Positions 23,501 to 33,917 of a stretch of 64,000 nt of DNA are shown here, piece after piece; position 1 is the stretch's first letter, and every line of letters begins with the position of its first letter. The position numbers were made by a program, and so were the translations under genes. This DNA comes from Aquanectria penicillioides (taxonomy: Eukaryota; Ascomycota; Sordariomycetes; Hypocreales; Nectriaceae): contig PYIU01000008.1 of NCBI GenBank assembly GCA_003415625.1, positions 186,001 through 250,000 on the forward strand, given 5' to 3'. Under the pieces are notes generated by a model that was given only the letters and a program-made list of their open reading frames with translations, was not told the origin of the DNA and did no database searches.

Positions 23501-25565
23501 CTTATAGGATTCTAAAGAATTAAGGTATATAGAATTTAAAACCCTAAAATAAAAAAAGTTATTATAATAATGCATATAGTATTCTATAAGCCTATTTTAC
23601 TATTTATAGCAAAAGATAAAAAGATTATTTAATTATAGCTAAAAGGAGCATTTAATAACTTTAAGAGATACTTTATAATGCTAGTAATAGCTATAAAGAA
23701 GTAGATTCTAGCTGCCTATACTAATGCTAACCTAACTACAGTCTATAATGCCCTTAACTAGCTAGATGCCAACCTTTAAAAAAAGGCATTCTTTAAAGAG
23801 ATTTATGCCTTTATTAATAAAAGCATACTTAAATTTATCCTAAAGAGAGAGTTACTAAAAGGCAAAAGACTACTTATAGTAAAGTAAGTAAATTAATATA
23901 AAAAAGATAAAAATAGTATAATAGTTATATATAAAGCTTAATTTATAGTATATAGCTTTATATAAAAGGAAGGCATTAATTACTAAAAGACCTTTTCCTT
24001 AACTATAAGAGCTAACTCCTAAAAAATGCTATTTACTTATACTATATAGATTAAAAAGAAGCTATTATAAAATAATATAATTATAATATACTTAAATAAA
24101 GAGCTAAAAGAAGATATTTATATTATAACTTTCTCTTTACTTAATAAGTTCTTTAAGGATTTAAAGTATAAACACTTAATTAAAAAAGTAAGCTATAAAT
24201 AAGGCATTAAGTATATTATATAATTGCTTATAGCTCTATATAGCCTTAAGTAAAGTGCTTAATAGTAATAAAAGAAATTAAGGAAAATACTTAATAAATT
24301 AGGCCTTAAGAGGCTATAAAGCAATATTGCAGTTTATATAAATTAAATAAAGGAGATTATTATAGCTATATATATAAATAATATACTTATAGTTATTAAT
24401 AATAATAAAGATATAAATACCTTTATTAATAAACTTATATAAAAAGTAAAGATAAAGTTATTTAAATTTCTTAAGCTTTTTTTAGGTATAGCTATTATAA
24501 TAGAAAAAAATAGATTGCTTATACTATTATAAAGAGACTATATAATAAGCATTTTTAAGCAATTTAAACACTTTAATTATAAAGCTATAAATATATTAAT
24601 AGAAATAGAAACCTATTATTTAATTAAGGCAATTAATATTCTTAGCATAAAGGCTACTAATAAAGAATATATATTAATAGTAAGAAAAATTAACTATTTC
24701 TTATAGTAAAGCTAGCTTAATTTAGCCTTTATATATAGTCTTTAGGCATACTTCCTAAATAGCCTAAGCAAGCAATAACTTAAGGCTATAAAAAGGATAC
24801 TATAATATATTAAAAGGAGCCTTAATTACTCTATTTATTATTACTGCCTTAAGGAAAAGTTATATAGCAATCCATTTAGTTTTTATAGCTATTATAACTC
24901 TAACTATACTAGCTGCCTAAAGATAGTATAATTAACTAAAGAATATATATTTTTTATAAATAAAGGCTTAATTATATAGTTTAATAAGCATTAAAAAACT
25001 ATAATAAAGTCCTTAATAAAAGCTAAATACTATATATTAATAAAGGCAGTATTATAAATTATATAGATAAAGAGCTTTATAAAGAAATTTAATAGCCTAT
25101 TAACTGCCCTAATAGTAATCTTTATAGATAACTAAAGCATTATAAAGCTAATATATAACTTTAAATTCTATATCTATATAAAGTATATTTAAGTATAGTA
25201 TTACTTTATAAAAAAGGCTATTAAAAATAGTATAGTTAAACTATAATATATTTTTTTTATTAAAAATATTATTAATATATTTATAAAGCTATTAATAGGC
25301 CTATTGTATTATTCTTTTATTAATGCCTTAAAATTAAGGCTAAAATTAAAGAAGGTACTATACTAAAAATACTAAAATAAATATAAATAGTGCCTATAAG
25401 AGCTTATAGTAATGCCCTTAGCTGCAATAAGGAAGTTCTACTTAAGCAAATAATTGCCTTAGCAATAAAAAAAGAATAACTTTATAATTATATAAAGAAT
25501 ATATATATAAAGAAGGTTAAAATAGCCTTATAATAGCACTTAAGGATAAGCCCTTAATTGGGCTT

Positions 25566-25573
25566 AAAGGGAG
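25566..25573 (+). other. Polypurine tract before the 3' LTR
   Basis: AAAGGGAG abuts the 3' LTR, the normal place for the plus-strand primer of reverse transcription. Confidence 0.6.
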
Positions 25574-25832
25574 TATTAATAGATATAGCGGCCAGGCAAA
25601 GGTGGTTATTGCTATAGATATAGCGGCCGGCCATAAGCCGACCTTAGGGGCCTTATGGGCCTAGGTCTTAAGGCCATGTATCCTCACAAGGGAATCCCTG
25701 CACTGTAAATAGGTGACTGCATTCTGCGACCACTATCTAGCTGCTCCTTACGAATCCCAATTGATCTGGACCGACCCGTTGCGCATGTCGCCCGCTGTGA
25801 CCGTCCCTGCGCGTGCCTGTATATTGTTTACA
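25574..25832 (+). repeat. 3' LTR of the copia element (259 bp)
   Basis: Same length as the 5' LTR and gap-free against it. The inner ~104 bases are A/T-shifted (TATTAATAG for TGTTGACGG), while the outer ~155 bases are GC-rich and look unmutated, ending TGTTTACA. Confidence 0.95.
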
Positions 25833-25837
25833 CCTTT
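25833..25837. repeat. 5-bp target site duplication, right copy (CCTTT)
   Basis: Matches 20322-20326; normal base composition resumes immediately after. Confidence 0.9.
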
Positions 25838-27172
25838 CACACACAACGGCTCTGGAAAATTCAACCAGCCACACATGTCAGCAGGTTGAGTCATTGCACT
25901 AGTCGACTCACACTTCCGTATCAGGATACCCTCTGAGATCAAGAATGATCCCCGTGCCAATAATTGATTTCCTCATCTGATGTCTGATCGCTAAATGACT
26001 GAATAAAACCTTCACTCCCTATGATTTTTCTGCATGGACACGTTCCCTCGAAACACCTCCGTCGCCTTGACTCTAATGTTTACGACTTTCACTGTTAGTG
26101 TTGCCTTGATAGCAAGAGACTTCGGTCAGCTTTCTCAAAGTAGTACACCCAAGAAATTCGGCTATCCCCATGATTTAGCCATTCCCCCTAGAGTGAATGA
26201 ATTAACTCGGCTTGAAGAATTAAATAAACCGACAGAGTCTATTCTGTATGTTGATTAATTATGCTCCTGTCGGCTCGGGCTACCCAATATGGTGAACTGT
26301 AATGGTGAATTTGGGAGTGAAAGACATGTCGTTGCTGTTGGATCTGACTCGATTGGGACTGATATGCATGCCAAGGACGGCAACACCCGCAACGTGCTAA
26401 CCCAACATGCTCAGCCACGATTGGTACTATATATTATCAAACCCACTACATGATTGAATATCAAACCGGGTTCGGAACAAGTAAAGATATATACAGTGTT
26501 ACAGTGTGGATGTTGTTGTGAACTTGAGCGTTGCCTCTGCAAAGTCTCTCATGCACGTAGAGTGTAGAATCGGCCGAGAGACCGCACGCAGCATCCTACT
26601 GTTCCAGTTTGAAACACTCAATAATACGCGGAATTGTGCTAAGGTGGTGAGGGCGTCAGTACAGTGGAAAAGTGGAGAACTTTATAATGCAGAGCTGTAA
26701 TTGTAGTTTATGCACTCAACACAAAGCACTACTGTAGTGTGCTTGGCACCGTTCTGGTTGAGCGAGCTACATCCAGGGCTCCCTAGCTCGAACGATCAGA
26801 GCTGAAATGACTTCGGAGTACGGAATAAGCTGTTCCGGGCCGTTGCTCTTTGGTGCAGTTTATCGACGTCGTTCACAGCCTGATCAAGTGTTGACAGTAG
26901 CTGGTGCAACAGTCACATCTAATAACTTGGCGTATTCTAAAGTTCAAGAGGACAATATTATATCACAATGTCAACCTGCTGTATGGATGCCTTGAAGCCT
27001 AAAAAAGCCTACTCGAGTTTAGTACATGATGTGCACATAACTGTTATTGAGGTCATTATCACTATGGGCTGCAACTCCCAACCTTGGTATCGTAGTTATT
27101 TCACTATCCGCGATTGATTCTGAAATGTCTAGTTCACATGAATAAGGCTCTAGAGAACCGGAATCGACAAGA
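25838..27172. other. Right flank of the element, no gene supported
   Basis: Normal composition. A 74-codon ORF at 26034-26258 has one hydrophobic segment near its start but no family resemblance or splice support; other ORFs are shorter than 65 codons. Confidence 0.45.
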
Positions 27173-28498
27173 TTGGCCGAGGTCGCGACCGTCAATACAG
27201 AAGATGAGAGCTCAGCACTGTCCAACTTAAGCAGAGCCCTCGCCGCACAGAGCCAACTATTTACCTGTGGAGGTACAGTTCCAATTCACCACGCACCCGA
27301 AGACTTCTTAATGACTTCTTCTGTATCCAAGAGCAATGCACATAATGCCTTACGGCTTGAAAAAATTACATCACATCCTATAAACATTCGTTGGGACACT
27401 AGGGACGGCTTGTCTGGACCGAAAACGTGTGCGAAAGTCTTTTTGCTTACCGATCCGGAAAATGATGACATCAAAAGACTTGTAAGTGACACTCTGTCAG
27501 TCACTTTGGACACGAGGGCAAGGATGTTTATGATGAAACTTACCGGAAATGGAAGTATCGGCCTTTTGTTCTACCTTTAACCCCTACGAGCTTGGCATCA
27601 TCGACGGAATTGCGCAAATCCTCCTCCCAAGTTCCACTGCACTCTCACCAAATTACAGGGCTGTTAGGGCTGATCTGTACATATTGAATGCAAGTCGGCC
27701 ACTCTGAGCGTGATCATTTAACACGTACTAATGTATCATGGAGGTACGTTCTGGGCCCCACGGAAGATTTCAGCCTCATGTTGACACTCCGAGCTCCCCA
27801 TTATACTTTGGTTCTCTGGTGGTCTGCCTCCCCGTCTAACATGAGGGCGGATACCTTAAGGTCAGCCATAAAGGGGCGGAGATGACTTTGACTGGAGTCT
27901 AAATGGTCGATGCATTTAACTCTCCAAGCATCAATTGGGCGGCCTTCTATAGCGATTGTGAACATGAGGCTCTCGAGGTCGCGAGCGGACATCGGTTGAC
28001 ATTGACTTACAACCTCTATGCCATCAGGGGCGCTGGACGTCTCACTGGCGTATGCACTACACTCAATCCATCTTCGCTACCACTCTTCCGAGCGATTGAG
28101 GCAATAATGAAGGTGGATTCTGTTTGAAACAAAGGTATGAGGACATAAAGCACAAAGACTAGGAGCTTAACTTCGAATAGGCGGCCATATTGGTTTTTTC
28201 TGCTCTCATGCTTATGCTCACACTCATAAATAAGGAGCCCTATGCCTAATACGCTCAAGGATGTAGACATGATTATTTGGGAACCGTTTCGGGCTCTCAG
28301 TCTCAATCCGCTTGTCCTGCCCGTGTTGCACCTAGATCAAGACACTTACGAGCAACTGATTCATGAATATGAATACAGGCACCCGGAGCCAACGGTTTCA
28401 GATTCTAAGGCGCATGGAGAGTGGGAAGCTGGAAGGCCGCGTCCCTGGATAATCGAAGAGCGATTTCAGCTTGCGGTTAATAGTGGCGGTCAATAGTG
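27173..28498 (+). pseudogene. Relic of a fungal 2OG-Fe(II) oxygenase-like gene
   Basis: Pieces of one protein family lie in order but in changing frames. From 27173: LFTCGGTVPI and INIRWDTRDG; then, in shifted frames, FGHEGKDVYDETYRK (about 27503-27550), YELGIIDGIAQILLPSS, a PHVDTP iron-site motif (about 27772-27790), YFGSLVVCLPV, HKGAEMT, INWAAFYSDCEHEALEVASGHRLTLTYNLY (27930-28020), and GFFCSHAYAHT with LKDVDMIIWEPFRAL (28180-28300). This series matches a common fungal family with a prolyl-hydroxylase-like fold; the HxD and the distal His are still readable. Frameshifts (for example a missing base in the segment after HKGAEMT near 27885) and several stops rule out an intact product. Flanked by the RIPped transposon on one side and an intact small gene on the other. 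Confidence 0.72.
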
Positions 28499-28701
28499 AT
28501 GGGCCTATAGAGACATACTATCACCATCGACAGCACATGATAACGGGATGTACAGCGGAAACCTCCCCAAATTGAACAGGGACTGGTGTCAGAATGAGAT
28601 TGAAAGATAAGTAGGCTGCCCGATACAGGTCATCGACCTTGCGGAATACTATTTTTAAAGAAAGTCATGCCAATCATATAGCTACCCCTAAATCAACCCA
28701 T

Positions 28702-29067
28702 CTAGTAAAGACCAACACAGAGATCACCCTTGACACGGGCAGTGAGGTGGACCTCGGCCTCAATGTCGAGCTTGATACCAACAAGAAGGGCAGCAGCCTT
28801 GTTCTTGCCCTCATCATCGGTAGCACCCTTAAGAAGGGTACCTATCACACATCAGATACTGTCAAATGCGGTCTCAAAAATGCGACTTACCAGCGGGCTT
28901 GGAGAGGTCGGTGGAAGTAGGCAGGGGGACAACGAACTGGCGGCCCTCACCCTGGTAGGTGTCGAAGGAACTATAAGCTGTCAGTATCGTCGCAAACTTA
29001 ACGGTGGTGTGTTGAGCTAGTCTAGCTAGTAATGTGGGAGGGAGTCTTACGCGCGAGGAGCAGACAT
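28702..29067 (-). CDS. 78-aa conserved small protein, function unknown
   Basis: Three exons: 29067-29051, 28970-28891 and 28841-28702; phases agree and the sum is 79 codons with stop. The protein starts MSAPRASFDTYQGEGRQF, has PLPTSTDLSKPAGTLLKGATDDEGKNK in the middle, and ends in an alternating strand-like segment, VGIKLDIEAEVHLTARVKGD, then LCVGLY. No signal peptide or membrane segment. The pattern looks like a small soluble beta-rich protein, and I recall similar short uncharacterised proteins in other ascomycetes. Two introns in so short a gene, both closing cleanly, argue that it is real. Function not known to me. Confidence 0.75.
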
Positions 29068-30772
29068 TTTGAACAGAGAGTTGGGGAGGGATGAAGAAGT
29101 GAGCTGAGTGGGGTTGAATAGATTGAAAGTTTAGAATGATGAGTTGAGTTGAGGTTCGGCTCGAAGCGATGCATCTTATATAGAAGCCTTTGGGGCTCTC
29201 AGTAATGCATCGGGAGACGAGACCCGAAAGTTCCGATGGCGATGTGAATGTGGGGAAGACTGGACAACACATTGGTGGAGATGGGGAACACGCGTTGGCT
29301 GGTGTTGTCACAGCAAAATGCTTTTGCGGAAGACGCATCACGATAATAGAGGTGGAGATGCGTAGCGATCGAAATTACGACCTCGGAATCATATTCGTGA
29401 TGCGTCGGTTGAGGCGTGGCCACAAATACGGCGCCACCCGAGGCCATGAGCGTGGAGACATGGACATAGGTGACGGACCTCCAGTGGTTCGTCTACGCCG
29501 CTATGCATTGCAATGGCTAATCTCATATATTTCTTTTTGCCCACTTGTTATCAGCGTCTGGTGGGATAACTTGTCAATTGGCGGCTCCTGGCCGGCGTAT
29601 CCCTGCCTCGTGCGGCTGGTAGATCGGCACTGGACTCACAGCAATGCGGGTCAACCATCGGGACTGTCCGATAGTAACAACACAGCGTCCAATTGTGGCA
29701 ATGTCGAGTGTCTGAAATATATCTTCGGGCACAAAATTTCTCTACTCGGAGATATATATACACCAGCCTCAGGTTTACGAGGGCCTGAGAAAAGGAAAAA
29801 GGGAAGATGATTCCCGCAGTTCGTTGCACATATGTCGCCCGCCGTAGCCTAAAGATGTCGAAGAGGTCCAATAGTCAAGGCCCTGCGGATCGTTTGGATA
29901 GCTCGCGCTACGTTCAACACTCCTGAAGGTAAATACTGCTCAACCAAGACAAGCCGGTCACTAAGAGCTTGGCCTTGCCCTATTTGCACTGGTGGTTCAT
30001 GTTGGTGGGACGAGTCCTTGTGCGAGTCGTGGCCAATGCAAGATGTGCGATCATAGTTGTAATTAGATTTCTTTGCATCCCCTATGGTCATGTAACAGGC
30101 GTCCGCCAGATTTAACCGAACCCTCCCAGAGTAAGACGCGTGTAGCGTAGCGATGACAAAGTCTAAGAAATTCGTTCGTCAAACGGCCCCATTTTGATTA
30201 GTATCTAGGTTAGCCTACACAGTAGACCAAAAGGGTCTTCAAGAAGGTTCAACCTTTCCAACGGATACCTTGCGGTTGCATCGTAGATACCCGAAGGAAC
30301 ACTTTCCCGCAAGCGACAGATGACCAAGATGATCGATTCATCACGTTGGGGCAAATGCGAAACATCGCTTGACTACTTGAGTAAACAAAAAAATACATCC
30401 TTGTTTTCTGGGTATGTATTGTTGTCCGTCTATGCGTTGGGTTTATCCGTGTATCAAGTTCTTTGATCTTGCTTGTCTATCGTTGCCGGAAGGGTCCTAC
30501 CAGAATACGCAAAACTCAATCACCCCATTACGAAAGTTTTGTTTGGCTCAGCCGTGGTAAATCAATTTAGCATAAATAGAGCAAAGAATACAGTGTGCAG
30601 CCCATATTGGTGTCCCGTGCACTTCATCTTTCTCTCACTCTTTTACACTATCGGAGAAAGCATTCTACAATACTCTGCTAACATAACTAACCATTCCCAC
30701 TTGCTACTCTATGTTCATATTCTTACAGTCCAGTATTCAGTAGAATCCCAATCGGCTCTGCAAGCCCTCAGC
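29068..30772. other. Intergenic, no gene recognised
   Basis: About 1.7 kb with several overlapping ORFs of 60-200 codons, none with domains. The frame of the BBP-like gene is open upstream to 30473, but the SF1-like protein starts naturally at 30773. Confidence 0.45.
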
Positions 30773-31825
30773 ATGTCCAACACAGACGATGTTAGCCAGG
30801 TCCTCGATTCGGGGTCGCCTTGCAACAGCCAGGCCCCCGTCAAGCGACGACGGCGTGGCTGGCGATGGGGGCCTAGAGACGAAATACGGTCTACACATTT
30901 GCCTACGGCGATAACATCAATAATGACCAGCGAACAACTCGAGGCATATGTTGTTATGTTTCGCATCAATGAAATAACTGGACAGCTTCGTGCCAAGAAT
31001 CTCCCTACTTTGAAGCGGCCCCGTTCTCCATCACCTAGCCCTAAGTACGACCGGGTCGGAAGACGTACAAACACTCGCGAACAACGTCATCGCAGACGGC
31101 TGGAACAAGAGCGAGGCAGGCTTGTGGAATCTGCTTTCAGAACCATTGCGGCGTACAGCCCACCATTTGACTATCATCCCCAGATCATCAAGATCAGCGA
31201 GAAAGTTTACTTACCGGTCATAGATTTTCCCAGCGTTAACTTCATTGGGCAGATTCTTGGTCCTCGCGGCAGAAGCCTCAAAGCCATCAATGAACAGTCA
31301 GGTGCCAACATTGTCATCCGTGGTAGAGGCTCGGTCAAGGAGGGGAAGGGAAAACATCGCGCAAGTGCAGCGAACGAAGATACAGCGCCTCTGCACTGCC
31401 TGATTACTGCAGATTCTCAACAAAAGGTTGATGAAGCTAAGAGGCTTATTGAAAACGTCATCGAGATGGCCACCTCTACTCCTGAGCATGCAAACCAACG
31501 AAAGCTTCAACAGCTTCGAGATTTGGCTATCATGAATGGGACTTTCCGTGACGATGAAGGCCAACATTCTCATATGGAAGGAGGACGATTGATTGAATTT
31601 TCTAACGACGGAAATAATAAATCCCCTCCTTACGAGCGGCCTGATGCCAACACTCAGCTACAATTGGATCCACTCAAGGCGAAGAAACTCGATGACGAGT
31701 TCCAACAATTTATGTCAGAGATTGGCGAGATTCAAGGGCGATCAACGACTGAAGGAGAACTAGCCGCGAAGTCGACTGAAAAAGAAGGCAAATTGCCGCC
31801 TTGGCGTATTAATCGACCAACTTAG
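30773..31825 (+). CDS. SF1/BBP-like KH-domain protein lacking zinc knuckles
   Basis: Intronless, 350 aa. Features of the branch-point binding protein in order: a basic-Trp U2AF-ligand-like motif (KRRRRGWRWGP, 24-34); helical hairpin PTAITSIMTSEQLEAY ... RINEIT with the SPSPSP phosphorylation-type motif (85-90); RRTNTREQRHRRRLEQER; the KH domain (about 143-235) with its GPRG loop (163-166) and RGRGSVKEGKG; and the QUA2 helix (about 238-257, KLQQLRDLAIMNGTFRDDE). In canonical BBP two CCHC zinc knuckles follow at once. Here none exist: the chain runs through a polar linker to KKLDDEFQQFMSEIGE and LPPWRINRPT, which resemble the normal C-terminal end. It therefore looks like a paralogue with an internal loss of the knuckle segment. 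The KH-QUA2 unit should still bind a branch-site-like RNA; the loss should weaken RNA affinity. Role in splicing is inferred. Confidence 0.88.
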   Translation: MSNTDDVSQVLDSGSPCNSQAPVKRRRRGWRWGPRDEIRSTHLPTAITSIMTSEQLEAYVVMFRINEITGQLRAKNLPTLKRPRSPSPSPKYDRVGRRTNTREQRHRRRLEQERGRLVESAFRTIAAYSPPFDYHPQIIKISEKVYLPVIDFPSVNFIGQILGPRGRSLKAINEQSGANIVIRGRGSVKEGKGKHRASAANEDTAPLHCLITADSQQKVDEAKRLIENVIEMATSTPEHANQRKLQQLRDLAIMNGTFRDDEGQHSHMEGGRLIEFSNDGNNKSPPYERPDANTQLQLDPLKAKKLDDEFQQFMSEIGEIQGRSTTEGELAAKSTEKEGKLPPWRINRPT

Positions 31826-32594
31826 GGAACTACATCCAATGCCCACGCCTCGCCCTTCGCTATTGCTCCTTTTTGCTGAAACCCCAGTGGTATACCGAAG
31901 ATTAGATCCCCTAGGGATCGAAAAAGTGTCATTCTAGAAATAGAAAACATGAATTATCCATAATACTAGTAGTGCTTTTGATAAACGAGACCCGGTTTAT
32001 GTTGGCTGGTTCTAGACTCGAATTAAACATGTCGCCACAATGGGAGTCGCCGTTGTTGGGCTACCTTCCAGGACTACTTTATTGCATGCAAATGCGATCC
32101 AGAGATGTCGATAACAAAAGCATCTTGTATGATCGGGGCTAGCTTTCACTTCAAAATTATAATCTGAGATGGGATATAGGACCTCTCAACACGACTAGCA
32201 CGTAGTCCAGTTGAATTACTTTCTCGACATATCCTCGCATTTATCCTCGGCTCAAGACGATATACATGTATTCCTTGCTTTAGTTTATTTATTCTATTTA
32301 AAACTCCAGTTGAGTATCTTCTAATTTGGAGCAACGCGTACACTCATCAATTTCGGAGCCTGAACATTGACCTGAAGGATGGAAGTCAACCATGTACCAA
32401 ATGGGAGCCGTTATCCAAAACTGGACAAATTTTTGAGACATGTACAAAACGCCAACTCATTTACCAGCCATAAGTCCCAATGTACAAGAAATTAATATTA
32501 TTCCACCCGATGCAGTTGGGTTGGTTTTTCTTGAAAGATTGTCCGTCGATGTGGTGGATACCGGATGCCATTCTGGCGTATCAGCCTTGAGGGC
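31826..32594. other. Convergent intergenic region
   Basis: Between the ends of the BBP-like and fasciclin genes. No ORF of note; AT-rich stretches near 32290-32340 and 32480-32510. Confidence 0.5.
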
Positions 32595-33917
32595 TTAAAT
32601 CATAAAGAGGCCAGAAAGCAAGACAATAACCCCAGTGTACCCGATCGACAAGGCGTTGGCGGCATTTGACTGTGTTGTCTTGGCTGTTGAGGTCGCGGTC
32701 GGGGACGAGGATGACGAAGTGCTGGTTCCGCTTGCGACATTGGCTGAGACGTCAATGACAGAATCCAGACTAGAGCATGTCAGTCAATATTCAAACTAAA
32801 GTCCTTTATAGTCCTACATGTGAATTAGGCCGTTGTTGGTTAAGACGTTGGCCTGGACAACCTTGGCGTTGTTGAAATAAATGTCGCTGCCCTTGATGGT
32901 GATGCGGATGGTGGTCTGGTTGAGAGTGCCGAGAACCATGCCGTCCTCGAGGAAGTTGGTGTAGGTGACTTGGCTCAAAGTGTGTGCCCTGCAAATGGTT
33001 CAGCGGCATGTCGCAATGTTACGCAGCAACCAGAAAACTTACATGAGTGTTCCGTTCAACTCGGTCTTGGACATGGTGTTCTGCGGGTTTCCAGCCTTGG
33101 CAAAGGCATCTGACGAAGGAGCAAGGCAAGTGACGTTGGGAGTGTGGTCGATGGTGGGCCACATGCCAGTTCGGTTCAGCATCGTGTCCATGCCGGAGAG
33201 GTTGGCTCCGATGGTGCGCATCGTCTTGGAACAAGGCTTGGGCGGCTGAAGAACCCTGGTGAGAGGTGTTAGGTGTTGGCGCGTGGTTGCGGATGGTAAT
33301 TGGGCTCACTTGTTGATAACCTGGAAAGAATTGACGATCTTGGATCCCCAGACGCCATCAATGGCTGTCAAATCGACGTCCTGGGCCAAACCGGCTCGCA
33401 GGTTCACAGTGGGACCGGTGATGGCCCTCTTCATGCGGGCGCTCTTCGTCTCGGCCGATGCGTACAGGACTTGACCAGTAGCACCTGCGCCAAACTGCTG
33501 CTGGATCTCGGGGCCGGCGCTTCGGTTGTTGTACTCCTGTCCTTGCAACATGGTGGGGATGGTCATTCCGCCCTGCTTTTGAAAGTCGGTGGCCTTGAGC
33601 GCGGCCGTCATCATGTGGTATGAGAAAAAGACCTGCAAATCCTCCGTCTTCACCTTGGAGAAGTCGGAAATGCCCGAGGTGTTGAGGTAGGCGGTGATGG
33701 CATCGTTGGTGGGGACGAGGACGGTGATGTTTGTGTCCTTGCTCGACAGGGCAGCTTGGAAGGCCGAGGGCGACGCGGAGAGCAACGACTGGAACAGGGA
33801 GAGGTCGGTGTAGTTCTCGAGAGCCGTGGTGAGGTCGGTGAGGGATTGAGCGTTGGCACTGCTGCTGAACAGCGCAACGCTTGCGGCGACGAAATACCTT
33901 GAGACGAGCATCTTCAT
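32595..33917 (-). CDS. Fasciclin (FAS1) domain surface protein, likely GPI-anchored
   Basis: Four exons: 33917-33310, 33255-33043, 32988-32818 and 32769-32595, giving 388 aa with consistent phases. The signal peptide is MKMLVSRYFVAASVALFSSSANA. Two FAS1 domains follow. The first has TVLVPTNDAITAYL and FFSYHMM, ending GSKIVNSFQVINK; the second has TCLAPSSDAFAKAG, LNGTLMAHTLSQVTYTNFLEDG and NNAKVVQANVLTNNGLIHILDSVI. A Ser/Thr-rich stretch and a C-terminal hydrophobic tail (GYTGVIVLLSGLFMI) fit a GPI signal. N-glycosylation sites are plentiful. FAS1 proteins mediate cell-surface adhesion; the ligand is unknown. Confidence 0.93.

Larger units (their letters stand above)
20327..25832 (+). mobile_element. 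Ty1/copia LTR retrotransposon, RIP-degraded
   Basis: Complete 5,506-bp element: 259-bp LTRs at both ends, CCTTT target duplications, and an interior of about 5 kb that is extremely AT-rich, almost free of CpG, and closed by stops in all frames. Allowing for C-to-T and G-to-A changes, decayed landmarks appear in order on the plus strand: a Gag zinc knuckle with C-x2-C-x4-H-x4-C spacing at 21848-21889, a reverse-transcriptase YxDD-type site near 24367-24395, and RNase H AEY- and DNQ-type segments near 25020-25170. RNase H after reverse transcriptase, with no integrase evident downstream, fits copia rather than gypsy. A purine tract (AAAGGGAG) precedes the 3' LTR, and GGTTATAAGCC follows the 5' LTR as a possible primer binding site. 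No reading frame survives, so it is immobile unless helped in trans. RIP is the likely cause: all LTR-LTR differences are transitions. Confidence 0.93.

Noticed and set aside
20586..25573. Possible mitochondrial or AT-rich foreign DNA
   Set aside because: Flanked by matching LTRs and a target duplication, and the decayed copia landmarks are in order; AT-richness is explained by transitions.
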